Part shown: positions 22,124 to 33,475 of the stretch, piece after piece | How positions within the stretch are numbered: the stretch's first letter is position 1 | Layout: the number at the start of each line of letters is the position of its first letter | Source of the DNA: Lathyrus oleraceus | Taxonomy: Eukaryota > Streptophyta > Magnoliopsida > Fabales > Fabaceae | DNA length: 64,000 bases | Direction: 5' to 3' | Assembly: GCF_024323335.1 (NCBI RefSeq) | Contig: NC_066579.1 | Coordinates: 251,775,575 to 251,839,574 of the forward strand | Notes under the pieces: model-generated | What the model saw: the letters and a program-made list of their open reading frames with translations, nothing else | Told to the model about the DNA's origin: nothing | Databases searched by the model: none | Program-made: the position numbers and the translations under genes

Positions 22124-22761
22124 GGGTTGTACCTCGACGCCATTTCGACTGGTGCAGCGGGTACAAAATCGCTTGATTTATACGGGAAAAGAATCTTGAA
22201 GAGGGTTTTACAGAAGCTACACAAAGCTTTTGGTGGTTCTGACGAAGATAATTACGCTTTTGGCCTTGACTGTGTAACCGACACAGAGATGTTTTTTTTA
22301 AAGGGTATGGTGGACCCGGTAAGTGTTTTGATTCTGGTCAAAATTTATGGTTGAAATCTGTTTCTGATTACTGTGTTAGTTCTTTCTTGGCTAAATCTGC
22401 TGGAATTCAAACGGTTGTTTTACTACCTACTCATTTTGGTGTTCTTGAATTGGGTTCCGTTAGAATCTTACCTCAGAGCTTTGAATTGTTGAACAATGTT
22501 AAGTCATTGTTTTCGCTTTCAAATTCTATCACACAATCGTCGTCATCATCATCATTGCTGTTGTATCCTAGTCCTAGTGCGATCAACAAGGTAAGAGATG
22601 ATGAAAGTGGAATTTCAAATGGTGTTCATGTTCCACCAAAGGTTGCTTTGAATTTTAACAATGGTCATTCACATTTTAGAGAGAAACTTGCTATTAGGAA
22701 AACGGATAGTAGCATTAACTTTCCTAGTTCTAGAAATGGTGTTTCTAGAAACTTGCTTTAA
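22124..22761 (+). pseudogene. Fragment of a host bHLH transcription-factor gene (MYC/JAM type)
   Basis: This matches the N-terminal bHLH-MYC domain of plant transcription factors that regulate jasmonate responses. Blocks seen: KRVLQKLHKAFGGSDEDNYA, CVTDTEMFFL, then in another frame GGPGKCFDSGQNLW, SDYCVSSFLAKSAGIQTVVL, LGVLELGS-like VLELGS, VKSLF, and further on FREKLAIRK and SSRNGV. A piece between MFFL and GGPGKCF is missing and the frame changes there (about 22290-22315). The fragment stops near 22750 with no DNA-binding bHLH region. It abuts the outer end of the element B LTR, so B probably inserted into it. It is a pseudogene piece with no working domain. Confidence 0.8.
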
Positions 22762-23067
22762 ATTATTTCTAGTCTTTTAATTTTAATCTTCTTTTATTTA
22801 TGTTTTTTTTTAATTATTTCTCTTGACTAATTTAATTATTTAAAATATTAGTTAATTGATTTATAAATTTTATTTGTTTGGTTGATTAGATCATAATTAA
22901 TTAATTGTTTATGTTTAATTGCTAAATATTTTTATTTGTTTAATCGTGCTTAATCGTTTAATGAAGTAATACATGTCTATACCTTTACACATGTAAATAA
23001 TCATACTCACTAACTTCACTAATATTTATAGTGATTCAAAATATGTTTCATCACGACTTCACTTCAA
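22762..23067. other. AT-rich sequence, no gene seen
   Basis: Very AT-rich spacer between the bHLH fragment and the tandem repeats of the element C LTR. It may contain the left end of that LTR or leftover host DNA; I could not fix a boundary. Confidence 0.4.
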
Positions 23068-23750
23068 ATCCTTTTCTCAATAAAATCCGAAGAAAAAGAT
23101 TATCCTGGATGGAATATCCAGTCATAATCTCAAATATTAGGCCCAAGTTGTAAGAGCTTTCAAGCCCTACGTATCCGTGTTCTCTTCAAAATATTTGTAA
23201 ATATTCAACCGTATTTTTCTCAACAAAATCCGAAGAAAAAGATTATCTTGGATGGAATATCCAGTTATAATCCCGAATATTAGGCTCAAGCTGTAAGAGC
23301 TTGCAAGCCATAAATATTCATCTTCTCTTCCCCACACTCCATTATTCAAATCATTTTCTTAATAAAGTTGGAAGAAAAAGATTACCTGGATGGAATATCC
23401 ATTCGTAATCCCGAATATTAGGCTCAAGCTGTAAGAGCTTGCAAGCCATGCATATTCGTCTTCTCTTCAAAACACTCCAATATTTAAATCATTTTCTTAA
23501 TAAAATTGGAAAGAAACAGACTACCAAGGTGGAATATCCAGTCGTAATCCCGAATATTAGGCTCAAGCTGTAAGATCTTGCAAGCCATAAATATTCGTCT
23601 TCCCTCCAAAATATTTGTAAATATTCAAACGTCTTTTCTCAATAAAATTGAAAGAAAAGGATTACTTGGGTGGAATATCCAGATGTAGTCCCGAGTATTA
23701 GACACAAGTTGTAAGAGCTTGCCGGTCATAAGTACTCGTCTTTCAATAAA
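23068..23750. repeat. Tandem array, about 138-144 bp unit, five copies
   Basis: Unit starts are near 23071, 23215, 23354, 23492 and 23634. Each contains GGATGGAATATCCAG and a GTAAGAGCTTGCAAGCC block (the latter with an inverted repeat GCTTGCAAGC). Copies differ by several percent. Confidence 0.85.
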
Positions 23751-24060
23751 GATGGAAATGGAACGTGGTGTATACCATGCACTCCTGAGATTAAGATTCG
23801 AGGTGGATGCGTCGCCTATCTTAGCTCTCACCATCGTCTAAAATTGTCAATGCGGGTTCTTCAAACCCTTTTCTCAATCAAACCTCAAAATACTTAATCT
23901 TTATTAAATACTTTTTCCAGTAAGATGGAAATGGAACGTGGTGGATACCACACACTCCTGAGTCTAGGATTCGAGATGGATATCTCGCTCATCTAAGTTC
24001 TCGCCATCACTCAAAATACATCTAACCAATCAAACTCTTTCCTTTGCCGCAATGCAGTCT
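23751..24060. repeat. Two copies of a unit of about 173 bp
   Basis: Copies start at about 23751 and 23924 with GATGGAAATGGAACGTGGTG, followed by a shared CACTCCTGAG block. They are adjacent to the preceding array and inside the same LTR remnant. Confidence 0.75.
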
Positions 24061-24658
24061 TTAAAACCTTTTTCATAAACGAAAGACATATTGTCTTAAG
24101 GTGATGTAAAATAATGTTTCGGCCACGATTGTTGAGTCGAGATAAGTGACGTTTTTCAAAATGTTGATTTGTAAATCCATTCGATGTGTGGTATACGTCT
24201 GCTCCTCATCTGTTTTGGGTAAAACATTATTTTCGTCGATTAGTACAATATAACTTTCGCTAAAATCGACCAACAAACAAACATTTTCTACCCAGAACTA
24301 CGTAAGCCTTGATTTCTCTGTTGAGATACGTAGGAGCAGGATTTGTAAATCTTATCAGGCCCACTAATAAAAAACATAGGTTTAGTCCTTCGTCAAAAAT
24401 CCAAAAACATTCTCCTCTCTTCTATTCTTTCTTTCCCACTTAATAACTTGAAAAGCCTAACATTTCAACTAACACTAATGCACACAACTAACCTTATGGT
24501 TCCCGTTGAGTACAACGGACGTGAGGGGTGCTAATACCTTCCCCTTGCGTAATTGACTCCTGAACCCTGATTTGGTTGCGACGACCATAATCATTATCGT
24601 TTTGTCTTGGGTTTTGTCGATATTTCCCCTTTCCTTTTTAGGAATAAATAAAGTTCGA

Positions 24659-24668
24659 TGGCGACTCT
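24659..24668 (+). promoter_or_regulatory. Truncated PBS-like sequence in U5 of element C
   Basis: Reads TGGCGACTCT followed by GTTCAG, about 75 bp before the LTR end; preceded by AATAAA. This is the best match to the true PBS among the U5 copies. Confidence 0.7.
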
Positions 24669-24739
24669 GTTCAGTCCATCATTGCGAGCGTGCAATCGCG
24701 CTTCGCTTAGGTCGTATTCTCATTTTTCGAGTTGCGACA

Positions 24740-25212
24740 ACACTCTTCCAATGTCTTACGCTCAGTTGCTTCCTAGCCTTCAACAACTACAACTCGTGCA
24801 GTTACGCACTCTGGCTCCTCCCGTTGGCAGGCTTCCGCTGGGTTATGACGTCAACGCTAGGTGTAATTTCCACTCTGGGGCACCTGGCCACAATATTGAG
24901 AACTGCAAAGCTTTTAAGCACATAGTTTAGGACCTCATAGACTCGAAGGCCATCAACTTTACGCCGGCTCCTAATGTCGTCAACAATCCCATGTCGCAGC
25001 ATGGTGGTGCAAATGTTAATATGGTGGAAGGGGAAGCCAGATCCGTCAAGGATGTGTTGAAGTTGAAGACTCCGCTGTTGGAGATTAAAGACTACTTGCT
25101 GAAGGCCGATGTTTTCCCCGGTTGTGGGAAGGGTATTTTGGATTGTGCTACAAAGAGTGGAGGTTGTTTGAAGCTGTAGCAGGGTATCCAGGCCTTGCTT
25201 GACAGTGATATC
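24740..25212 (+). pseudogene. Element C gag, middle part, joined directly to the LTR end
   Basis: The frame begins LPMSYAQLLPSL, matching element A gag near 8550, and contains the CHHC knuckle CNFHSGAPGHNIENC at about 24865-24910. The PBS, leader, ORF1 and the first half of gag are absent: the LTR terminus at 24739 is fused to mid-gag. In-frame TAG codons lie at 24928-24930 (element A has Gln there) and 25177-25179. The frame continues across element D: ALLDSDI before 25212 resumes at 50494. The sequence at 25208-25212 (ATATC) is the target duplication of D. Confidence 0.85.
25208..25212. repeat. Target-site duplication ATATC, left copy (element D)
   Basis: ATATC precedes the D 3' LTR; the same five bases follow its 5' LTR at 50489-50493. 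Removing D and one copy restores the gag frame of element C. Confidence 0.95.
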
Positions 25213-25275
25213 TGTAGCGGTATATTCGTCACTTTATGATTTATTGATTAAATCAAAAGCAAAGCATACAAAGAT

Positions 25276-25285
25276 AGAGTCGCCA
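25276..25285 (-). promoter_or_regulatory. Truncated PBS-like sequence in U5 of element D (3' LTR)
   Basis: The minus strand reads TGGCGACTCT then ATC; the 5' LTR copy is at 45519-45528. Same block as in A, B, C and E. Confidence 0.75.
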
Positions 25286-26254
25286 CCGCACTTCTATTTA
25301 TCCAAAGGAATGGCTAGAAAGCGAACAAAAGCCTAAGAAGTTTTACGCAAAGAAAACTAATAAAAGGTCAGAGATCTGGGTAAGGGGGTAATTATGTTGT
25401 GGGAAGGTGTTAGGCACCCACAACATCCTAGGTACTCCTAGGGAACCTCTTTTCACAACTTGTTGCATCATTATTTGTTTATGAAATATTTTGTGCAAAC
25501 ATTGATTGTAGAGATGAGAAAAGAATATACAATTTTTATTATTTTTGTGTTTGGATGGAAGAATCCATTGCCTACGTACCTTTTCATGAAAGATAAGGAT
25601 CAAAACGCCGTAGTTCGGCTAAAAGATTTCAAAAAAGATGAGTGGATTGATTTTAAACAAAAGCCTTAAGGTCTTTCATTATCAACGGGAGAAAACTCAA
25701 CCTGAACCAACAATCCACCATGTGAGAACAGCTTCAACACGCTAGTGAGGGGTTAACCCTATAATAAGCATGGAAGTCTTACAATTCAATCACTAAGGAT
25801 GCGGTGAGATTTACATCAACCACTATGATAATTCAGATCTATGGCTAATGCATGAAAACTTATCAAGAAGTGGACAAGGGCCACAAAAAGCAATTGAGTG
25901 AGTGAAATTAACCAATTATGAGTATTCACAAAGATGGTCAAAGTTGACATTAGATTCAATTCAGAAGGAGTATTGTGAAAAGGAAGTTTGAAAATCAAAG
26001 GCTTAAGGCCTGGGTTTCTAGTTTTGAAAACAAGTGAGAATGTTTGCACAAAAAGTTTTCTGGTTTGGGTTATGGATGAAAACAAGGTTCAAAGTTAAAC
26101 ACAAAATGGGTGAGGGTTAAGGTTAAGGGACAAAGCCATAGGCAGGTTTGCTTTCTCAAAATCATAGAAATGATTCATGTAAGTTCCTTTGGAATTTAGG
26201 CAACCCAAAGCAGATAACAGATAAATAATGTATAAGAAATAGCCAAAATAAATG

Positions 26255-26500
26255 GAAACCAGATGCCAATCAATGGACTTATACCAGACTCACAAAATAA
26301 AGATGGATACCAGATGCCAATCTATGGACTTACACTAGTCTCACAAAGCAAAGATAGATAAATGCAATAAGCAAGAGTAAACAAGTTGCCAATAAATGGT
26401 CTTACACTCGACTCCAAGGAAATGGAATGCCAATCAATGGTCTTAGTTCCAACTCCTACCAGATCACAGGAAACAAATGCCAATAGCTGGACTTACAATT
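26255..26500 (-). repeat. LTR subrepeats in element D 3' LTR
   Basis: Five degenerate units of about 45-65 bp carrying ATGCCAATCAATGGACTTA variants, matching the arrays in A and E. The 5' LTR copy is at 46497-46745. Confidence 0.8.
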
Positions 26501-28234
26501 GACTCCTCAATGGACAAAACAAAATGTCACAAAGTATGAACAATAATCATGAAATGATATGCAATTAATGAAAACAAAATGCACAGAGGAACACACAAAC
26601 AATTATGTACAGATGAACAAACAAGCACACCTGCAGTCAATTATCACACATTATACACAACCAAGGGGCTCAAGCAAGGTTGGGCTTTAGTCAAGGGGTC
26701 ATATCGACCTTGACAAACAAGCCAAATACTAGAATGGGTAGTCAGGCTCTTAACTTCTAACATTGAGAGTTAGGGTGAGCAGATGAAATGGGAGATGAGG
26801 GTTAGACCTCATAGCTCTTAACCCTGGCCTGGGTGAGCTTGAGACAATGAAAGTGTGGGAGTCCAGAATGGGGAACTCTATTCCACATGACTGACACAAC
26901 AAGAGTTTAGGTTTTTATTCAAAATGCATCAACACTTGGTGTGAGCAAGATGAATGACTCAACAGAATAGCAGGGGATGGATTACACATCCCTTTTATCT
27001 GCCAATTGCCTCTTAAGAGGACTTAACCTGCTTGGCACAACTATAAACAATCAAATACATGGCCTCTTAAGGAGGGCTTCAGACAGGTGCCTGCCAAAAA
27101 ACAGCAGGTCTTCCAGACTACATAAAGAGTAGGAATTTACCTAAGTGGTATGCCAACCACAAGCAAAGCAAAGCAACTCAAATGAGTTAAAGCGGATAAA
27201 GTACCTGTAAGAAAAGCTAAACCAGTCAATATTTACATTCAGACAAACTAAACAATCTACAACAGTCAGACAACCAATCATCAGACAACAATGGTGCAAG
27301 GCATAAGGTACAAGCAAACTAAATTGATTCACCATCCACAAGCCCTACAAAACAGCAAGGTTAATCAACCAAAATAGCTTGTATCTCAAGTGATGAGATC
27401 ATATCAACCAATGTGGCTAATTGCTTGAAAACCTGAAATGCAAATCTCAAAATGTGAGTCCAAACCCCTAAGGTAAAGCCTAGGGTCAAAAGTGAAGAAA
27501 AAATTCAAAACAGAACTTAAAACTCAACACGCATCACATTTAAACAATCATGAACATGTCCTAAAAAGGACCAAATCAAAATCAACAAGCAAATTCAATT
27601 CATGAGCATGAGAAGGCAAGGCAAGCAAATGGTGCATACATTTGATCATCAAGAAGGAAAATTCCACATCAAAACAGAAATGATTCAAATGATTCTGGAA
27701 AATTTTATGAGCATTCAACATATCACACACAATCAACATACAAAAAATCAAAATGATCAGAATTCAAATGACATGGATACAAAAATGCATAAGCTAGACA
27801 TCCTATTGTGTGACACAAATTGTCACACCTAAAGTACATGTGTCCCAAACAGAGAAGGAAATAGCAAAAAATGCCAAATAAAATCATACAAATCCATCAA
27901 CATGTTAAGAATCATCATGCAAAATTCCATGGCCATTGGATCAATATCAAGCATTTCACAATGGAAAGAACAAGGCAATGTCACAAAAGCACACATGTTT
28001 ACATAGTCTAACACAATTCAAAATCCAGCAAGGCACAATTTCAGAAATTATCATCAAAAAATAAAAGACATTTCAATGAACAAGTAGCAAAAAACCAGGA
28101 ATTATTTGGATCAATTTTCAATTTATTATGCATTTTTGAAGTTAGCAAAAAAAAATGAGTAAAAATGAATAAAGCATATGGAAATTGGAGGGAAAGGTTA
28201 AATGATACAGAAATTTAAAAAAATGGCGCATGCT

Positions 28235-28245
28235 GGATTCGAACC
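28235..28245 (-). promoter_or_regulatory. tRNA B-box-like motif in element D LTR
   Basis: The minus strand reads GGTTCGAATCC, a perfect match to the RNA polymerase III B-box/T-arm consensus, followed by AGCATGCGCC. A weaker relative (CGCTTCGATCCC) lies at about 28313-28323. No full tRNA could be folded from the surroundings. Confidence 0.5.
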
Positions 28246-28322
28246 ATGTTCACATTTAAATGAAGCGCGCTGCACAAAAAGAATTCCAAAATGTAAGCGC
28301 CTGGGATCGAAGCGTGTTCATA

Positions 28323-28478
28323 TGAAACGCTGGCGTTTCACTTAATCGCTGGCCAAAACGACGACGTTTTGGACCAAAACCCTAACCAAAACCAGACGGA
28401 CACAAAACGGACGCTAGGTGGACGCTACGGGCTAAAACAACCGTCTTCTTCACGAAGACGGCGGAGCAACAGTGCTCC
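28323..28478. repeat. Cluster of four perfect hairpins in element D LTR
   Basis: TGAAACGCTGGCGTTTCA (28323-28340), CCAAAACG/CGTTTTGG (28353-28372), CCGTCTTC/GAAGACGG (28441-28461) and GGAGCA/TGCTCC (28463-28478). The region is GC-richer than the rest of the LTR. The 5' LTR copy near 48680-48720 has one mismatch in the third stem. Confidence 0.85.
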
Positions 28479-29054
28479 TTCATGAAAATTTCCAGAAATG
28501 GCTCATGAGTACATCAATCGAACCGTTATTCCATGGAGATTACAGATCAAGCATTATCTAACATCAATTCATCATGAACAGAGAGAATCGATGGAAAACA
28601 TTTCGATGTCACAAACTTTAATCACACGTATCTCACTCAATAATGCACCAAATAAAGTGAAATTTAGCTCAGATTAACCAGCATAGAAAGATCTATATGA
28701 ATATACACATAAAACAGAGAATTAAGATGATCGAAAATGTGACCTCTTGAAGATCAACTTCTGGAATCTGGAGTTTCAAGGCTTGACAAGCTTCTAATCT
28801 ACTCCAGAACACTTGCTATGATGTTTGATGAAGAAATTGAGACTTGAAACTGCTTCAATCTTGCTTAAATCTGAATTGCCATTCTTGTGTTCTTGAGCTC
28901 CACATGCACGATTCTGGCTCGAATTCCTCAAACAGAAGCTGAATTCACACTCAATCACACTCACTGATCATGATTCTTCAATAAAATCAAGGTGCTATGT
29001 TGAAGAATCTTGAATTGTGATTAGGAGAAAATTTTGGAGGGAGAGAGAATTTTG

Positions 29055-29066
29055 AGATCTAGATCT
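29055..29066. promoter_or_regulatory. AGATCTAGATCT palindrome near the predicted transcription start
   Basis: Perfect 12 bp palindrome about 45-55 bp downstream of the TATA box in D. Element E has TCTAGATCTAGA (60120-60131) about 40 bp downstream of its TATA box. Confidence 0.6.
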
Positions 29067-29108
29067 AGAATTGATGAAGCTGAAGTGAAATTCTGTTATG
29101 ATTTAGTA

Positions 29109-29116
29109 CTTATATG
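29109..29116 (-). promoter_or_regulatory. Putative TATA box, element D 3' LTR
   Basis: The minus strand reads CATATAAG about 1.13 kb into the LTR. The 5' LTR copy is at 49350-49357. Confidence 0.5.
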
Positions 29117-30246
29117 CTCTCTTAATCACATTGCTAATCCACACTTAATTTGGTTAATTGAAATTAGGCAAAATAAGGTGTATGGAAAAAATTTGAAAAT
29201 CGGTGGTGCATGGAGCATTCTCACGTGAACAGTACCATGTACATGGTCAATTTCACTTAAAATCATTTTCTTAACACAATGGCAATGGTGATTTGTCCAT
29301 TCAATGCACCAATTTCAAACTTTGCAATTTCCCTCCAAAATGGGCATGGACATGCATATGATCATATGATGGAAATTCATGCAATGTGATGAATGTTTTG
29401 AAAAGTTCATGTCATGACAAGCATTTTAGAAAAAGAGACACAAAATTTGGAGTTATGAATCAAAAGTTATGGTCATTTGAAATCCCATGCACACTTGGCA
29501 ATGATTTGATCATATCTCCTCAACCACACATCAGATGCTCATGATCTTGGACGTTTTGGAAATGGGAGAGAGAGATCTTCAACTTTCATGTTGGACAAAA
29601 TTTCATTTGAATCATCCTTCATGATGTAAGATTGAGTTTAAATTGGTCCAAAACCCTTCCATTTTTGGAAACTTGTAATTATAGGTCACTTTCTATTTTT
29701 GGAAATTTTTGACTGGACCTCAAATTCTTCAATGTGAGTGTTTGAAATGTCAAATGAGACTTGTTTGAACATGAATGTAGTGTATCCATCAACTCCCCAA
29801 CCTCAAAGTCCACAGTTGACTGCACAGTTGACTTTCTGGGTCTTCAGTTGACCTGGAAATGTTCTGATGAATTTGAGCTTCAACCACTTGGGGACTTTGC
29901 TCCAAAATGAACCTATAGCTCATATATGCTCAAAATAATGATCACATGATCCATATCTCAATGGAATACCACCATCTATTGCTTAGTGAATGCCTTTGAT
30001 GTGCTTGACCAGCAATTGCTTAAGCTGCAAGACAAAGGTTAGATGACATATTTTTGTACTTTTGGTTAGAGATTAAAAGAAAAGCAATGATATACAAAAT
30101 GCAAGCAATGCTTGGTGATCAAGAACCACTCTCAAGATATATCCCACCCACAGGGAAGGAAGGCAAGGTGTCTAATGATCCTTGAGGCAATGTAATGCTA
30201 TGATATGATGCCATGAGGGATCTTAGGGACAAAATTGTGTCTTACA

Positions 30247-30262
30247 GATGCCCCTATTTAAG
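30247..30262 (-). promoter_or_regulatory. Element D polypurine-tract region
   Basis: The minus strand reads TTAAATAGGGGCATC immediately before the 3' LTR start TGTAAGAC. This is where plus-strand DNA synthesis is primed in LTR retrotransposons; it is the only such site visible for the Ogre elements in the window. Confidence 0.75.
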
Positions 30263-31973
30263 GTCATTCTATCCGGAGAAGTGAAGGTTAAAATCATCAT
30301 CTCGACGCGGTAGAATGGGCTTAAATAACAATAATGAGACAAATTTTGGACCCTAAGAGACCTCATGATGCAAATGTATGTATGTAAAACAAACAAACTC
30401 TGTGGGGAATACAGGTCCACAAAGAAGAAAAGATGATCCATCAGAGTAATACACTCGCCAGGAACAGAGACTCTAACAGGACTCTCATGGGGATAAGAAA
30501 AGAAAAGAATGCGTGAGTAGGACACGGCTCTGAATTAGGGAAAAAAGAACTGACACTGCGTGAGCAGGACACGACTCGACCGGAGACCTTGCTGGGGAGT
30601 AAATGACTCAAACTGGGGAAAAAAGTTCCAAAGGGAAACACATCCATTGGAAAGACTCAAGCTGACTCAAAGATGCGTGTATTGGGGAAAACGCCAATAC
30701 AACGAGACTATCCACAAAGGATACTTCGGATGAAAATCCGGGCTCAGGCTGGGGAAAGATTCACACAGAACCTCCTTGCCGGGGAAAATTGCATATATTG
30801 GGGAAAACACCAATACAGCAAAAGGGTAAATCACAACAGAAACTCCGCTGGGGAATGTCTAACAAAGACTCTCCAGAGGAAGCACAAGGGGTGAGGTGTT
30901 ACCGGTTACTGGGTAACAAACTCAAAGAGACATGTGATCTAAACACCGGTTACTGGGTGAAAGAACAACAAGCTCAGGAAGAATGAATATCTAAGACCGG
31001 TATAAGCGTGAGAGATATCAATCAACCAAAACATCTGAGGAAGACCTGAAAAAGGTACGTCAACTCAGGAAAATCTGACTCCACAGGAGACCAAGGTCAT
31101 AATAGGGAGCAGAAAGGAAGGAACACCAGGGATACCGGTTACTGGGTATATAATAGGTGACCAACCAAAAACGTGAATTGGTTTACTTCCAAAACACTCA
31201 TCATCCGAAAGGAGGGCTTGAAAAAGAAAACTTGTTTTTTTTTTTTTCCAGGATTGATATTCGACTCCACAAAGGGAAATACGAATCTTACTCTGCTGGA
31301 GAAAAAATCAAAAGATTTGACCCAAAGAGTGCATGAGATATATTATCTATTACCGTCAGAACATGGATAGTACACTCGCATGGAAGGAGCACCAGGGATA
31401 CCGGTTACTGGGTATATAATAGGTGACCGACCGAAAAGAGAAAGAATCGTTACCAACAACAATAGGGTAAACGAAAGATAACTCACTGGGGATAAATTGC
31501 AAGCATACGACAATTATCCAGGAGACATATCACCGGTTACTGGGAGATACGCTCAAAAAGGGGTAGAAACGAATATTCGATTCTGCAAAGGAACATGAAT
31601 CTTACTCGACTGGGGAAACACAACAGGCTTCGACTGAAGAGTGCATGAGATATATTATCCATTACCGTCAGAACGTGGACAATACACTCGCATGGAAGAT
31701 TATCCACAACCTGTTACTGGGTTAATAAAGGATAAATCAACCGAAAAGAAAGGCATCGGGATACCAAACTAGGTATATAATGATGACCGATCAAAGGGAG
31801 CAACAATCATTACCAACAAAAGGGTAAATGAAAGAGGACTCACCGGGGATGCATTGATAAAAAATCAATGATCCAAGGAACAAATCACTGGCAAACGGTG
31901 AAAGGACCCGCTGAGGATAAAATTGCTAGCATACGGCAATTATCCACAAGAAAGAGGGAAAAGACCCGCTGGG
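30247..31973 (-). repeat. Element D 3'UTR, part next to the 3' LTR
   Basis: No gene. Many ATTGGGGAAAAC and CTGGGGA-type motifs (30580-30860) and ACCGGTTACTGGGTA units (30900-31740). Larger units recur: GATACCGGTTACTGGGTATA at about 31131 and 31398, and GTGCATGAGATATATTATC at about 31328 and 31648. This is the homologue of sequence that lies beyond the left edge for element A. Confidence 0.75.
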
Positions 31974-31978
31974 GATAC
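31974..31978. repeat. Target-site duplication GATAC, left copy (element S)
   Basis: GATAC precedes S and recurs at 39948-39952. Confidence 0.95.
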
Positions 31979-33450
31979 TGAAATTCTAGTTATCAGACTT
32001 TAGATGTCACACGGGTTGTTGGGACATCCAGTTCTGCACAGACAGGAATTATACAGAACTTAAACGTAAGTGCAGTAAATAACACAAGTGATTGTTTACC
32101 CAGTTCAGTCCAACATGACCTACATCTGGGGGCTACCAAGCCAGGGAGGAAATCCACTATTAGTAGTATCAATTCAAAGCTAAACTCACCCGTTTACAAC
32201 TTATCACTTAATCCCTACCCAATGCAATTTCAATCTTACACGAAGATCAGAGTTCCTACTCACTCCCCCTCAATCACCTCAGTGATTACTACCTTTAATC
32301 AATATTAAAGATAATTTGAAGTCACACTTCAAACAACTCTTGATTCTGCTTCACAGCTTTAATCAAGATACACAGCACTCACGCTTAAAAGCTTTGAGTG
32401 ACATAACACTTACAACTCAATGAACACCCTATACCAAAACTATCATCAACGTGACAATGGCTTGGCTTACAAGATATGTCTAATACAAGACTCACAAAAA
32501 TACAGCAGTGAAGTATGATGGACACACTTAATCTTCACGCCTCAAAATCCCAGAAGCTGAATGAAGGAACGCCTTCCTTTTTATATTGCAGCACCTGGGC
32601 TTTTGCACCTGTATTCTCCTGAATTTAAGGTCACACGAGTTCCCATAAATTCAACATTTAGGTTACTAACAAATAGGCTATTTGTTAGGTTCATTAAATG
32701 TAACTTGGTTGTTGATTTCCTGGTTTTTCTCTAAGCTGTTGACTTCCTGAAGAATAGCCCAAGAAAAGCTGAAACAAAAAACTGAACAACCTACAATATA
32801 GCATATGCTGTCAGGAATGAATGTCACGACATTCAGCTTGACAACAAGGTCCATATGCTGAGTCTGTTTTTCCAGAAAACAGACTGTACAATTTTGCTGA
32901 CCTGTACATGATCAAAATGACCATACTACAGTAACAGCTTACATTAATAAATGTCAAAGTGTCCAATTTAACATTTACACATTTGGCCTTAAGTTAGTTC
33001 TGTTATTCTCTTGAAGAACAGACTAAGTAACATGCTGAAGTATAGCAGAACACCACTCTGTCTAATGTTCAGTATATACTGTCCATGATGAATGTCATAA
33101 CATCCAGTTTGACATTCATACAGTAGGCCTTATGCCAGATCTGGTTCTTCCTTGATAACCAGACTGCAAATGAATACTGAGCTCTAACAGAACACCAACT
33201 GTTCTATTTCTCAGTAGCTGCTGACAGGGATGAATGTCACAGCATCCAGTTTGACATTCAATAAATCCTGTGTTAGCTAATCCTGCAGTAACTACTCAAG
33301 TGTGTCATGACATCAGTCAAGACATCAGAGTACAGTTAGATATTCTAACCTACAATGTAGTCACACATACATACCATGTCATGACATCAGTCAAGACATT
33401 TGTAACCAGCTAGTGTTTTACCATATAATGCAGCCAATTAAACACCTACA
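31979..33450 (-). repeat. Element S 3' LTR (1.47 kb)
   Basis: TG/CA ends; the PPT lies directly to its right. Contains dispersed repeats: ATGAATGTCA followed by a CATYCAGYTTGACA block at about 32817, 33100 and 33228, and GTCATGACATCAGTCAAGAC at about 33306 and 33379. Confidence 0.95.
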
Positions 33451-33475
33451 AACTCCCCCTTTGGCAAATTTTTGG
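33451..33475 (-). promoter_or_regulatory. Element S polypurine tract at the 3' LTR
   Basis: The minus strand reads TTTGCCAAAGGGGGAGTT ending at the LTR start. A second copy of the motif (GACAAAAAGGGGGAGTGA) lies at about 33829-33846. Confidence 0.88.

Larger units (their letters stand above)
23068..24739 (+). repeat. Element C 5' LTR remnant, left end not located
   Basis: The right part has the landmarks of Ogre-type LTR ends: GTGCTAATACCTTCCCCTTG near 24527, then GGAATAAATAAAGTTCGATG and a PBS-like TGGCGACTCT at 24659-24668, and a final TGCGACA ending at 24739, comparable to GCGACA at the end of the E LTR. The left part is made of two tandem arrays. No PBS follows; gag sequence begins directly. 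Confidence 0.7.
25213..30246 (-). repeat. Element D 3' LTR (5.03 kb)
   Basis: TG/CA ends on the minus strand, adjacent to the polypurine region at 30247, which identifies it as the 3' LTR. Nearly identical to 45456-50488. Contains a TATA box (29109-29116), AGATCTAGATCT palindrome (29055-29066), hairpin cluster (28323-28478), B-box-like motifs (28235-28245) and LTR subrepeats (26255-26500). No genes. Confidence 0.95.

Noticed and set aside
22351..22761. Intact 136-codon host gene
   Set aside because: It is only part of a bHLH-MYC domain, with the preceding portion in another frame and no DNA-binding region.
28235..28323. A functional tRNA gene
   Set aside because: Only the T-arm/B-box part is recognisable; no acceptor stem, anticodon arm or A box could be assembled.
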